Part shown: positions 15,745 through 23,953 of the stretch, piece after piece
Numbering within the stretch: the first letter of the stretch is position 1
How the letters are laid out: every line of letters begins with the position of its first letter
Notes under the pieces: model-generated
Seen by the model: the letters and a program-made list of their open reading frames with translations, nothing else
Told to the model about the DNA's origin: nothing
The model's database searches: none
Position numbers and translations under genes: made by a program
Assembly: GCA_036397455.1 (NCBI GenBank)
Contig: DASWIX010000080.1
Coordinates: 1 to 64,000 of the forward strand
Source of the DNA: JADFNB01 sp036397455
Lineage (GTDB): Bacteria > Gemmatimonadota > Gemmatimonadetes > Gemmatimonadales > GWC2-71-9
Direction of reading: 5' to 3'
DNA length: 64,000 nt

Positions 15745-16646
15745 AAATCGGGGTGTTGTCGGGCAAGGCGTCGTTGTATTCGACCAGTCGGTTGGTGGAG
15801 GCCGGCAAGCAGCGCGGCCACGAGATGCACGTCGTGAGTTACCTGCGCTGCTACATGAACATCACCTCTCATCGTCCCGAAGTGATCTTCCGGGGACAAC
15901 CCCTCAGCGGTTTCAACGCGATCATTCCGCGTATCGCGGCGTCCTACACGTTCTACGGCACGGCGGTCGTGCGGCAGTTCGAGATGCAAGGCGTGTTCTC
16001 GGTCAACGAGTCGCAGGGCATCTCGCGCTCGCGGGACAAGCTGCGCTCGTTACAACTGCTGGCCCGGGAAGGTATCGGGTTGCCGGTGACCGGGTTTGCC
16101 CATTCCACCAAGGACGTGCAGGGTGTCATCGACATCGCCAACGGTGCGCCGCTGGTGATCAAGCTGCTCGAGGGGACACAGGGGATCGGCGTGGTGCTGG
16201 CCGAGACCCGCAAGGCGGCCGAGTCGGTGATCGAGGCGTTCCGCGGGCTCGACGCCAACATTCTGGTGCAAGAGTTCATCCGTGAGGCCAAGGGTGCGGA
16301 CATCCGGGCGTTCGTGGTGGGGAGCAGGGTGGTCGCGGCGATGCGCCGTCAGGCGGCGGAAGGCGAATTCCGGTCCAACCTGCATCGAGGTGGTTCGGCC
16401 GAACCGATCAAACTCACCCCGGAGGAACGCAGCACGGCGGTGCGGTCGGCCAAGGCGATGGGGCTCAACGTGGCGGGTGTGGACATGCTGCGTTCCAACC
16501 ACGGTCCGGTGGTGATGGAGGTGAATTCTTCTCCCGGGCTCGAGGGCATCGAACGGGCGTCCAAAGTGGACGTCGCGGGCGCCATCATCGAGTTCATTGA
16601 GAAGAACGCCAAGCCGGGCAGGACGAAAAACCGTGTGAAGGGCTGA
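15741..16646 (+). CDS. rimK: RimK-type ATP-grasp alpha-L-glutamate ligase
   Basis: 301 residues, the normal length of RimK. An N-terminal pre-ATP-grasp domain (1-95) is followed by the ATP-grasp fold: PLVIKLLEGTQGIGVVL as the lysine and glycine-rich loop, ILVQEFIREAKGADIRAF, and the metal-binding VVMEVNSSPGLEG. RimK adds glutamate residues to the C-terminus of ribosomal protein S6 and can form poly-glutamate. It is coupled to the RimB-like gene upstream and overlaps the next gene by one base, so the three form one translation-coupled operon. Confidence 0.93.
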   Translation: MKIGVLSGKASLYSTSRLVEAGKQRGHEMHVVSYLRCYMNITSHRPEVIFRGQPLSGFNAIIPRIAASYTFYGTAVVRQFEMQGVFSVNESQGISRSRDKLRSLQLLAREGIGLPVTGFAHSTKDVQGVIDIANGAPLVIKLLEGTQGIGVVLAETRKAAESVIEAFRGLDANILVQEFIREAKGADIRAFVVGSRVVAAMRRQAAEGEFRSNLHRGGSAEPIKLTPEERSTAVRSAKAMGLNVAGVDMLRSNHGPVVMEVNSSPGLEGIERASKVDVAGAIIEFIEKNAKPGRTKNRVKG

Positions 16647-17599
16647 TGGCGAAGCTCGTACCGCGCATCGGTGGGACCGCGATCCGCCGAGGGCAGGTCA
16701 CGCGGGCGGAGATTCCGGTCGCGCGGCTGCATACCGGGACGCACCTGTCGCTGCCGGTACTGGCGGTGCGCGGAACCAAACCGGGGCCGATCGTCTGGCT
16801 GAGTGCCGCGCTGCACGGCGACGAGATCAACGGCGTCGAGATCATCCGCGACGTGCTGGCTCAGGTGGAGCCGCACGCGTTACGCGGTACCGTGCTCGCC
16901 ACGCCGGTCGTCAACGTCTTCGGGTTCGTGGCGGAGTCGCGCTACCTGCCGGATCGGCGGGACCTCAATCGCAGCTTCCCGGGTTCAGCGACCGGATCGC
17001 TCGCGTCGCGGCTCGCGCACCTGTTCATGACCGAGATCGTTTCCCATTGCACGCACGGTATCGATCTCCACACCGGCAGCGACCACCGCACCAACTGGCC
17101 GCATGTGCGTGGCAATTTGGGTGACCTCGGTGTGCGGCGGATGGCCGAGGCGTTTGGCGCTCCCCTGTTGGTCAATAGCAAGCTGATCGACGGATCGTTG
17201 CGCCAGGCGGCGGCGGCGGCGGACATTCCGTGTCTGGTGTACGAGGCCGGCGAGGCCGCTCGCTTCGACAAGGACGCGATCGCCACAGGGGTCGATGGCA
17301 TCCTGCGGGTTCTGGTGATGCTGAAGATGTTACGGCAGCCGGTCCTGCCGCCGGCGACCGCGCCCGTCCTGATCGAGAAGACGCGCTGGGTGCGCGCAAC
17401 GCGGAGTGGCATCCTGCGCCTGGAAGTGGAACCGGGCGATCAGGTGCGGCGCGGTCAGCAGCTCGGGACGATCGGCGATCCGTTCGGCGAGGCGGTGGCG
17501 GTGAAGGCGCCGGCAAGCGGATTCGTGCTGGGGGTGACGCGGTTTCCGTTGGTGCATCGGGGGGACGGGATTGTGCACGTGGCGGTGCACAAGGCTTGA
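16646..17599 (+). CDS. Succinylglutamate desuccinylase/aspartoacylase-family zinc hydrolase
   Basis: 317 residues. The M14-like zinc site is visible: H57-G-D-E60 (in SAALHGDEING), then H142 in HGIDLHTGS, with the catalytic Glu in CLVYEAGEAA. The C-terminal 80 residues form a beta-barrel like a biotinyl/lipoyl hammerhead (SGILRLEVEPGDQVRRGQ), as in longer AstE/AspA relatives. The start ATG shares one base with the rimK stop. Enzymes of this family remove an acyl group from an amino acid or peptide. Directly behind rimK it may trim or release glutamate-containing conjugates. That role is inferred from context. Confidence 0.85.
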   Translation: MAKLVPRIGGTAIRRGQVTRAEIPVARLHTGTHLSLPVLAVRGTKPGPIVWLSAALHGDEINGVEIIRDVLAQVEPHALRGTVLATPVVNVFGFVAESRYLPDRRDLNRSFPGSATGSLASRLAHLFMTEIVSHCTHGIDLHTGSDHRTNWPHVRGNLGDLGVRRMAEAFGAPLLVNSKLIDGSLRQAAAAADIPCLVYEAGEAARFDKDAIATGVDGILRVLVMLKMLRQPVLPPATAPVLIEKTRWVRATRSGILRLEVEPGDQVRRGQQLGTIGDPFGEAVAVKAPASGFVLGVTRFPLVHRGDGIVHVAVHKA

Positions 17600-17692
17600 G
17601 GATCGCGGGTCTGGCAGGTGTCACCCCGCCGCGTCAGCGCGCGTGTGTCACCCGCCGCGATAGTGCGCAGGTGTCACCCCCGCCGCTGCGCG

Positions 17693-17748
17693 TGCCTCAC
17701 CCCCTGTCCCCCTCTCCGCGCTGAACGCGCGGAGAGGGGGAACGTGGC
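17693..17748 (+). repeat. REP-like palindromic element, copy 1
   Basis: CCTCACCCCCCTGTCC leads into a 14-bp perfect stem (17709-17722 with 17728-17741) around the loop TGAAC. The stem is followed by AACGTGG. The same element recurs at 17997-18052, 19267-19320 and 26482-26536. Confidence 0.8.
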
Positions 17749-17749
17749 G

Positions 17750-17802
17750 ACAGAAAATCGCCGATCACGAACGGCTTGTCGAGCACGATCGAGAGCGAGG
17801 CT
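17750..17802 (+). repeat. 53-bp near-exact copy of an internal mscS-gene segment
   Basis: Bases 17750-17802 match 18543-18595 inside the mechanosensitive-channel gene with one mismatch (17755 against 18548), in the same orientation. The copy corresponds to the codons around VLDKPFVIGDFLS. It lies between repeat blocks like an inserted spacer and is not coding. Confidence 0.85.
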
Positions 17803-17996
17803 ATGTCACCCCGCCGCGTCAGCGCGCAGGTGTCACAGATGCCGCGTCAGTGCGCATGTGTCACCCCCGGCCGCGTCGGCGCGCGCGTGTCACCCCGCCG
17901 CGTCAGTGCGCAGGTGTCACCCCGCCGTGTCAGTGCGCAGGTAGTCCACCCCCGCCGCGTCAGTGCGCATGTAGTCACCCCCGCTGCGTCAGCGCG

Positions 17997-18052
17997 CGTG
18001 CCTCACCCCCTGTCCCCCTCTCCGCGCTGAACGCGCGGAGAGGGGGAACGTG
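17997..18052 (+). repeat. REP-like palindromic element, copy 2
   Basis: Nearly identical to copy 1 with one C fewer in the lead. The 14-bp stem is 18014-18027 with 18033-18046 and the loop is TGAAC. It lies between the repeat array and the 3' end of the mscS-type gene and could also end that transcript. Confidence 0.8.
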
Positions 18053-18088
18053 GTGCGAGCCGTGACCGCCTGGGCCTCCCGCGCGGGG

Positions 18089-19150
18089 CTACGACCCCGT
18101 GCTCACCTTCTCCACGTAGATCGTCTGGGTGGGGTAGGCAAACTCGATTCCTTCGGCCTCGAACCGTTCGTGAATCTCCAGGTTGATGGCCTGCTGCACG
18201 TCCATATGCAGGAGGTACTCCGGCGACGTGACGTAGTACACCGTCTCGAAATCCAACGACGACGGGCCGAAGGTCTTGAAATGCGACCGGTCGAACCGCG
18301 TGTGCTCCTGGGCCTCGACCGCATGGCGCAGCATCGCCTGAATCTGGGTGAGCTGCGCCCGTGGGGTCCGATACGTCACGCCGATCGTGAACATGACGCG
18401 TCGCTCGAACATCCGGCCGAAGTTACGAATGCGCGATCCCAGGAGGTCGCTATTGGAGAAGATGAGCTGTTCGCCGGAGAGACTCCGCAGCCGCGTCGTT
18501 TTGAGGCCGATGTGTTCCACGCTGCCCATGTGCTCGCCGATCGACAGGAAATCGCCGATCACGAACGGCTTGTCGAGCACGATCGAGAGCGAGGCGAAGA
18601 GGTCGCCGAGGACATTTTGCACGGCCAACGCCACGGCGATCCCACCGATCCCCATTCCGGTGACGAGGGCCGTGACGTCCACGCCGAGGTTGTCGAGGGT
18701 CAGCAGCAGGACGACCGACCAGATCAGCAGCTTGCCCACGAATCCCATCGCGCCGACCGTCGTGACGGCAGCAGGATCGTCTTGCAGGCGCGCGGCGCGG
18801 TAACGGCGCAGCCAGCCGGTCAGGCCCGCGACCGCCCACAAGCCGCCTTGGATGACCAGTGCGACCACCGCGAGCCGGGTGACGATCCGGTCAATCCCGC
18901 CTGACAACGTGAGAGCCTGGGCTCCGGCGAGCAGGGCGATCGGCGTCAGCAGGGCCAGTCTGGTATGCTCGAGCAGTTCCGCGACGAGGTCGTCGAGGAT
19001 GGTATTGGTGCGTTCCGATACCGCGCGGACACGCTGCGCCGCAATCCGGACGACGAATCGCAGCACGATGAGCGCCGCGATCGCCACGGCGACGGCACTG
19101 GTCCATTGCTGGAGTGTGTTGTCGAGAATGAGCGTGTCGAAGAACTTCAT
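18089..19150 (-). CDS. MscS-family mechanosensitive ion channel
   Basis: 353 residues. Four hydrophobic segments lie in the first 185 residues. The pore-lining helix region ALVTGMGIGGIAVALAVQN is typical of MscS TM3, and the beta domain follows with VLDKPFVIGDFLSIGEHMG and RLRSLSGEQLIFSNSDLL. It releases solutes on osmotic down-shock in the inner membrane. It is longer than E. coli MscS by about 65 residues because of an extra N-terminal helix pair, closer to the YbdG-type group. A 53-bp stretch of this gene is copied in the repeat array downstream. Confidence 0.92.
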   Translation of the reverse strand: MKFFDTLILDNTLQQWTSAVAVAIAALIVLRFVVRIAAQRVRAVSERTNTILDDLVAELLEHTRLALLTPIALLAGAQALTLSGGIDRIVTRLAVVALVIQGGLWAVAGLTGWLRRYRAARLQDDPAAVTTVGAMGFVGKLLIWSVVLLLTLDNLGVDVTALVTGMGIGGIAVALAVQNVLGDLFASLSIVLDKPFVIGDFLSIGEHMGSVEHIGLKTTRLRSLSGEQLIFSNSDLLGSRIRNFGRMFERRVMFTIGVTYRTPRAQLTQIQAMLRHAVEAQEHTRFDRSHFKTFGPSSLDFETVYYVTSPEYLLHMDVQQAINLEIHERFEAEGIEFAYPTQTIYVEKVSTGS

Positions 19151-19266
19151 GAGCCTTGACCCTGTGGTGAAGACGGAGTGCGATCGACCTACGTACGGTG
19201 CGGGGGGCGGGGTATGTCAACCAGGGCAAGGACGGGCAAGGACGGTCGGAGACGGTCAGCGGCGGC

Positions 19267-19320
19267 CTACGTCCCCCCCCCTCCACCCGTGCAGGGTGGA
19301 GAGAGGGACAGGGGGTGAGG
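19267..19320 (-). repeat. REP-like palindromic element, copy 3 (opposite orientation)
   Basis: CTCCACCC (19281-19288) pairs with GGGTGGAG (19294-19301) around GTGCA, flanked by ACGTCCCCCC and by GGGACAGGGGGTGAGG. It is the same family as copies 1 and 2 in inverted orientation. It sits between the 3' end of the S46 peptidase gene and the 5' end of the mscS-type gene. Confidence 0.7.
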
Positions 19321-19336
19321 AAGTGGCGCGGTAGGG

Positions 19337-21439
19337 CTACGGCCGGTTTGCTCCCTGCAGCTCGTCGGCGATCCAGCCCGCGTCGTACACCTTGCGCAAC
19401 GCCTCGATGATCCCGGCCGAGTGCACGCTGACGGAGCGCGACACGTCGTCGCTGAAGATGAACCGATTGGGCAGCATCTCGATGTTACCATCGAAGATGA
19501 GGCCCACGATCTGCGCGTCCCGGTTGATCACGGGACTCCCGGAGTTGCCGCCGATGATGTCGTTGGTGGCGACAAAGTCGATGGGGGTCGTGAGATCCAG
19601 CCGGTCGCGCCGGGCCGCCCAGCGCGGCGCCAAGTTGAACGGGGGCTGGTTGTCGAAATCGGCCGACCGCGCGAACAGTCCGTACATCGTGGTCTTGTAC
19701 GGCGCGATCGTGCCGTTCATCGGGAATCCCTTGACGACACCGTCCGAGATGCGGAGCGTGAACGTCGCGTCGGGCGGCAGGCTCGTGCCGTACGCGTGGA
19801 AAATCGCCTGACCCACCAGCGCGGCGTTGGCATCGATGGTGGCCTGAAGCGGCGCCTCGCGCTCGGCGATACGCCGGCTCAGCGGGGCGATGGCCAGGGC
19901 GGCCTCGACCAGCGGATCGCCGCAGTCGGCCAGCGCGCCCGGGCCGCCGTCGAGCAGTTGGCGCCGATAGGCGCCGTCATCCAGGCGTGTCCCGTCGATC
20001 AGCGCGCGCGCGGCGTCCTCGGGTGAGCGGTCCCGCAGCACCGCGCGAAGGTAGGGATCGTCCGCCGGTAGTTCGGTCTGGGCCGTCGCGAGCTGCGACG
20101 TGAGCGACAGGCGCTCCAGGTCGCGATCGACCGGCACGTCGCGCGTCACGAAGGCGCGGTAGCGCTCGATGCCGTTCCCGGCGTAGTCCGACAGCCGCAG
20201 CGAGTCGGGTAGCGCCGCTTGTTCCGGCAGTCGGATGAGCGCGCCTGCGTAGGTCATGAGTTGCGATCCACCGAATCCATACCAGCGCGACTGCGTGGCC
20301 CGCGACGCGAGATCGGCTTGGGCGCGCGCGATGGCGTCCCAGGCGCCGCCAAACCGCGTCCGCAGGTCCGGGTCCGCCGCGATACGACTCCGGAAGTCGC
20401 GCTCGAAGGCCGCCTTCCGTGCCATGATCGACTCGTCCCGGAGACCCGCGAGATATCCGGAGATGGCCTTGAAGGTGTTCTCGAGTCCGAAAATACGGTT
20501 CTGTTGCGCGCGCTGGTCGGCCTCGGACCGCTCCGCAATCGTCCGCGCGGATGCGAGATCGCGGCGGATTTGCGCGAGCCGTGCGGGATAGCTCACATCG
20601 CGCAAATACTCCATCTGCGCGAGCGTCAGCAGTCGGCCGGTGGAACCCGGGTTCCCCGTCACGAACACCACCTCGCCCTCGCCGGCGCCGTGGTCGCTCC
20701 ACGTGAAGAAGTGTTCGGGGTGGTACGGCTGCCCGTTCTCGTAGGCCCTGAGGATACTGAGGTCCAGGTCGTAACGCGGGTACGTGAAGTTGTCGGGGTC
20801 GCCGCCGAAGAAGGCGGCCTGTTCCTCCGGCGCCATCACGAGCCGGAGGTCACTGAACCGGCGGTAGCGGTAGAGCGAGTGCATGCCACCCGCGTAGAGG
20901 CTCACGATCTGACACGTGAGGCCGGTCGCGTCGCGGCACTCGGTCTGGATGACCTCGATGACGGAGTCGCGTTGTGCCACGCGGCGGACGTCCGTACGCG
21001 CGGTGGACGCGGCACGCACGCGTGTGGTCACGTCTTCCATGGATTGGAGCTGGTCGACATACAACCCGGGACACGGTTTCTCGTCGGCGCGGCTCCGAGC
21101 GACGAATCCGGTCTCCTGATAGTTCGTGTCGGCGGGCGACGCGGCCGAGATGCAGGAACGGGCGCAATGATGGTTGGTCATCAAGAGCCCGTCCGCCGAG
21201 ACGAACGATGACGAACAACCGGGCAGTCGCACGGAGGCGAGACGCACGTGGTCGAGCCAGGCGGCATCGGGACGGAACCCGTAGGTGGCTGCCCAGTAAT
21301 CGAGCGGCGGTGCGTCAAAGGTCCACATCGTGCCGAATTCCTTGACGAAACCGGTCTGCGCGGCGGCGGGTGCCGGTGTGACCGCCGCCAATGCCGCGAA
21401 CAGGAGCGCAGCGCTGGAGAAGGGAGAAGTGCGGTTCAT
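19337..21439 (-). CDS. Exported S46-family dipeptidyl peptidase (DPP7/DPP11 type)
   Basis: About 700 residues from the ATG at 21439, which has AGGAG upstream and gives a signal peptide (MNRTSPFSSAALLFAALAAV, cut near AAAQ). The frame stays open for 300 bp further upstream, but those residues are not protein-like. The S46 site is complete: catalytic His in LLMTNHHC (about residues 90-91) and S633 in DIIGGNSGSPV. These enzymes remove dipeptides from the N-terminus of oligopeptides in the periplasm. It is divergent to the S9 peptidase gene. Confidence 0.92.
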   Translation of the reverse strand: MNRTSPFSSAALLFAALAAVTPAPAAAQTGFVKEFGTMWTFDAPPLDYWAATYGFRPDAAWLDHVRLASVRLPGCSSSFVSADGLLMTNHHCARSCISAASPADTNYQETGFVARSRADEKPCPGLYVDQLQSMEDVTTRVRAASTARTDVRRVAQRDSVIEVIQTECRDATGLTCQIVSLYAGGMHSLYRYRRFSDLRLVMAPEEQAAFFGGDPDNFTYPRYDLDLSILRAYENGQPYHPEHFFTWSDHGAGEGEVVFVTGNPGSTGRLLTLAQMEYLRDVSYPARLAQIRRDLASARTIAERSEADQRAQQNRIFGLENTFKAISGYLAGLRDESIMARKAAFERDFRSRIAADPDLRTRFGGAWDAIARAQADLASRATQSRWYGFGGSQLMTYAGALIRLPEQAALPDSLRLSDYAGNGIERYRAFVTRDVPVDRDLERLSLTSQLATAQTELPADDPYLRAVLRDRSPEDAARALIDGTRLDDGAYRRQLLDGGPGALADCGDPLVEAALAIAPLSRRIAEREAPLQATIDANAALVGQAIFHAYGTSLPPDATFTLRISDGVVKGFPMNGTIAPYKTTMYGLFARSADFDNQPPFNLAPRWAARRDRLDLTTPIDFVATNDIIGGNSGSPVINRDAQIVGLIFDGNIEMLPNRFIFSDDVSRSVSVHSAGIIEALRKVYDAGWIADELQGANRP

Positions 21440-21654
21440 GATATCTCGCTCCTGTGTACTCAGGGTGGGGTTCGAACCAGGCGCTTCGGCCGCCCAGGCG
21501 CGCTCTGTTCCTCGATGCGATTCCATTAAGAGTGCAATGTCCGCCGTCGCTGTTAAGGGGAAATGAGGACAACATGAGGGCTCCTTGCGCCGACTCGCCG
21601 GCGCCGGTCCCACGTCGTAGCTTGGCCCGATCAGTCCGTCTTCCGGAGGCTTCC

Positions 21655-23748
21655 ATGACGATTCGCGCTCGCGTCCTGTGCCCGCTTCTCGCCGTCGTGG
21701 CTCTGGCCGGGCCCGCCAACGCCCAGCGGGCGTTTTCACTCGACCGGATCATGTCGGCGCCATTCCCGTCCGGGCTGACCGCCGGCCCGACCGGATTCGC
21801 GTGGGTGCAGGACGACCGCGGGGTGCGGAACATCTGGGTCGCCGTCGGCCCCCAGTACGTGGGACATGCGCTGACGACGAACGCCGGAGACGACGGGCAG
21901 GAGATCAGCGACCTGCAATGGACACCCGACGGGAAGGCCCTCGCGTACGTCCGGGGTGGCGGGCCCAACCGGCAAGGGGAGATTCCGAATCCGACCAGTG
22001 AGCCACTCGGTGCCGAGCGGGCGATATGGTTGGTTGCGCTGGCCGACGGTGCCCCGCGCAAGCTCGCGGTTGGCAACGGCACGGCGATCTCGCCCGACGG
22101 GACGCTGATCGCGTACGTGAACCGCGGCGGCATCTGGACGGTGCGGATCGACACGACGGGGAACGGGCATCACGTGGTGTCGCCGCGCGGCGGCGTCTCG
22201 TCGCTGAGCTGGGCGCCCGACGGATCGATGCTCGCGTTCACGAGCAGCCGCGGCGACCACTCGTTCATTGGCGTCTACCGGCCCGGCGACTCGTCCCTTG
22301 CGTACCTCGATCCCTCGGTCGACCGCGACCGCGATCCGGCCTGGTCACCTGACGGGCACTCGCTCGCGTTCCTGCGGATACCGAACCAACCCGGCGCGCT
22401 GCCGTTCAGCCCACGGCGGGAGGCGCAGCCGTGGTCCATCCGCGTGGTCGATGTCGCGACGGGACTGGCGCGCGAGGTGTGGCATGCGGAGCCGGGGATG
22501 GGGAGCGCGTTCCAGTCGCTGGAATCGGGCCCGGCGCTGTATTGGGCCGGCGACCGGCTCGTCTTCCCGTGGGAACGGGACGGTTGGATCCACTTGTATG
22601 CCGTCCCCGCGCGCGGCGGCACCGCGGTATTGCTCACCCCCGGCGCATTCGAGGTCGAACACGTGGCGCTCACGCGCGACGCGCGCGAGATCATCTATTC
22701 GTCGAATCAGGACGACGTCGATCGCCGCCACCTCTGGCGCGTTCCGGTGCAGGGAGGCACGCCTCGGGCACTCACGCCGGGGAACGGACTCGAGTGGTCG
22801 CCGGTCGTCGACGGCGCGGGGACGGTGGCGTTGCTCGCGTCGACCGGACGCGTGCCGGCCCACGCGGAGCGTCTCGCGGGTGGCGCGAGACACCCGCTGG
22901 CGCCCGGCGCGATCCCGGCCGACTTCCCGTCTGACCAACTGGTCGAGCCGGAACAGGTGATCTTCTCCTCGGCCGACGGGATGCGTATTCACGGCCAACT
23001 GTTCCTCCCGCGAGGGGCGCGACGCGGCGAGCGCCGCCCGGCGCTGCTGTTCTTTCACGGCGGCTCGCGGCGTCAGATGTTGCTCGGCTTTCACTATCGC
23101 GGGTATTACCACAATGCGTACGCGATGAACCAGTACCTCGCGAGCAAGGGATACGTCGTCCTGTCGGTCAACTATCGCAGCGGTATCGGCTACGGGATGG
23201 AGTTCCGCGAGGCGCTGAACTACGGCGCGCGTGGCGCGAGCGAGTACCGCGATGTGATGGGCGCCGGGTTGTACCTGCGGTCCCGACCGGACGTCGATCC
23301 CGAGCGCATCGGGCTCTGGGGCGGATCGTACGGCGGATATCTCACCGCGCTTGGCCTCGCGCGGTCGTCCGATCTCTTCGCGGCGGGGGTGGACTTCCAC
23401 GGCGTGCACGACTGGAACGTCGTGATCCGCAACTTCGTCCCGTCGTACGACCCGCGGCAGAACGCGGAGATCGCGCGACGTGCGTATGAGTCGTCACCGA
23501 TGGCCTCGATCGACGGGTGGCGCTCACCGGTCCTGCTGATTCACGGGGATGATGACCGCAACGTACCGTTCAGCGAGTCGGTCGACCTCGCCGCCGCGCT
23601 CCGGCAACGCGGTGTGGCGTTGGAGCAGCTCATCTTCCCGGATGAAATCCACGGGTTTCTGCTGCACCGCAGCTGGATGGCCGCATACCGAGCCGCGGCG
23701 GATTTCTTCGACCGCAAGCTCGCCCCGGGCGCCGGCGCCACGCGATGA
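21655..23748 (+). CDS. Exported S9-family prolyl oligopeptidase-type peptidase
   Basis: About 697 residues. The ATG at 21655 has GGAGG six bases upstream and a signal peptide (MTIRARVLCPLLAVVALAG, cut near ANAQ). Residues 40-430 form a TolB/WD40-like propeller with repeated WTPDGKALAY, SPDGTLIAY and WAPDGSMLAF blades. The alpha/beta hydrolase domain carries S558 in WGGSYGGYLT, D634 in HGDDDRNVPF and H666 in DEIHGFLLHR. It is likely an acylaminoacyl- or dipeptidyl-type exopeptidase acting on peptides in the periplasm. It is divergent to the S46 peptidase, which suggests shared peptide degradation. Confidence 0.92.
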   Translation: MTIRARVLCPLLAVVALAGPANAQRAFSLDRIMSAPFPSGLTAGPTGFAWVQDDRGVRNIWVAVGPQYVGHALTTNAGDDGQEISDLQWTPDGKALAYVRGGGPNRQGEIPNPTSEPLGAERAIWLVALADGAPRKLAVGNGTAISPDGTLIAYVNRGGIWTVRIDTTGNGHHVVSPRGGVSSLSWAPDGSMLAFTSSRGDHSFIGVYRPGDSSLAYLDPSVDRDRDPAWSPDGHSLAFLRIPNQPGALPFSPRREAQPWSIRVVDVATGLAREVWHAEPGMGSAFQSLESGPALYWAGDRLVFPWERDGWIHLYAVPARGGTAVLLTPGAFEVEHVALTRDAREIIYSSNQDDVDRRHLWRVPVQGGTPRALTPGNGLEWSPVVDGAGTVALLASTGRVPAHAERLAGGARHPLAPGAIPADFPSDQLVEPEQVIFSSADGMRIHGQLFLPRGARRGERRPALLFFHGGSRRQMLLGFHYRGYYHNAYAMNQYLASKGYVVLSVNYRSGIGYGMEFREALNYGARGASEYRDVMGAGLYLRSRPDVDPERIGLWGGSYGGYLTALGLARSSDLFAAGVDFHGVHDWNVVIRNFVPSYDPRQNAEIARRAYESSPMASIDGWRSPVLLIHGDDDRNVPFSESVDLAAALRQRGVALEQLIFPDEIHGFLLHRSWMAAYRAAADFFDRKLAPGAGATR

Positions 23749-23770
23749 CGTCGGGAACGGGCGACAGGAC

Positions 23771-23830
23771 CTGAGCCCCGCCCGCCGGGCCGCTCGAATC
23801 GATCCTGTCGCGGCGCTGCGCGAAGAATGA
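23771..23830 (+). pseudogene. 3' relic of an ADOP-type permease gene
   Basis: Just after the S9 gene, a plus-strand frame reads SPARRAARIDPVAALREE and a stop at 23828-23830. This is the hallmark C-terminus of ADOP permeases; the intact gene downstream ends with PAWRATRIDPLGSLRAE. Nothing before it belongs to such a gene, so only the last 20 or so codons remain, probably left by deletion or recombination between tandem copies. Confidence 0.6.
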
Positions 23831-23876
23831 ACTGGCACATGGGCTAGGCGCGTCCGAGACCGCTCTTTCTTCGGGG

Positions 23877-23914
23877 TTGCCGGGGGAACCTCAGGTGTGC
23901 TACTGTAGTAGCAC
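23877..23914 (+). promoter_or_regulatory. Candidate promoter with overlapping 18-bp operator palindrome for the ADOP permease
   Basis: GTGCTACTGTAGTAGCAC at 23897-23914 is an almost perfect dyad (8-bp arms, GT centre). A possible promoter, TTGCCG at 23877-23882 and TACTGT at 23901-23906 (18-bp spacer), places the dyad over the -10. ADOP permease genes are often controlled by PadR or BlaI-type repressors, which bind such symmetric sites. No regulator gene is next to it in this window. Function is inferred. Confidence 0.4.
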
Positions 23915-23953
23915 TTCGAATACCTTTGCTCTTCGGAATCCCTTGGAGGTCCC

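Larger units (their letters stand above)
17619..17998 (+). repeat. Degenerate tandem array of about 27-bp units, split by a copied mscS segment
   Basis: About ten units with the consensus TGTCACCCCGCCGCG followed by TCAGTGCGCAGG run from 17619 to 17692 and from 17804 to 17998. Units vary by several bases and by one to four in length. Between the two blocks lie a REP-like hairpin (17693-17748) and a 53-bp copy of the mscS-type gene (17750-17802). A second REP-like hairpin closes the array. All of 17600-18088 (about 490 bp) is this repeat region. Frames across it encode only repeated low-complexity peptides and are not believable genes. Confidence 0.75.

Noticed and set aside
17619..17998. Possible CRISPR array
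   Set aside because: Units are directly adjacent and degenerate, without unique spacers of constant length. The single inserted segment comes from a neighbouring gene and there are no cas genes.
17618..18065. Plus-strand reading frames of 70-110 codons across the repeat array
   Set aside because: They translate the tandem repeat into Pro/Arg/Cys-rich repeats in all frames, have no ribosome binding site and match no protein pattern.
21460..21520. tRNA-like GGTTCGAACC sequence between the S46 and S9 genes
   Set aside because: The TTCGAA is there, but flanking bases do not pair as a T-stem and no acceptor, D or anticodon arm can be formed on either strand.
21440..21739. N-terminal extension of the S46 peptidase to 21739
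   Set aside because: The extra 100 residues are Arg/Pro-rich without pattern. A signal peptide with an upstream ribosome binding site begins at 21439.
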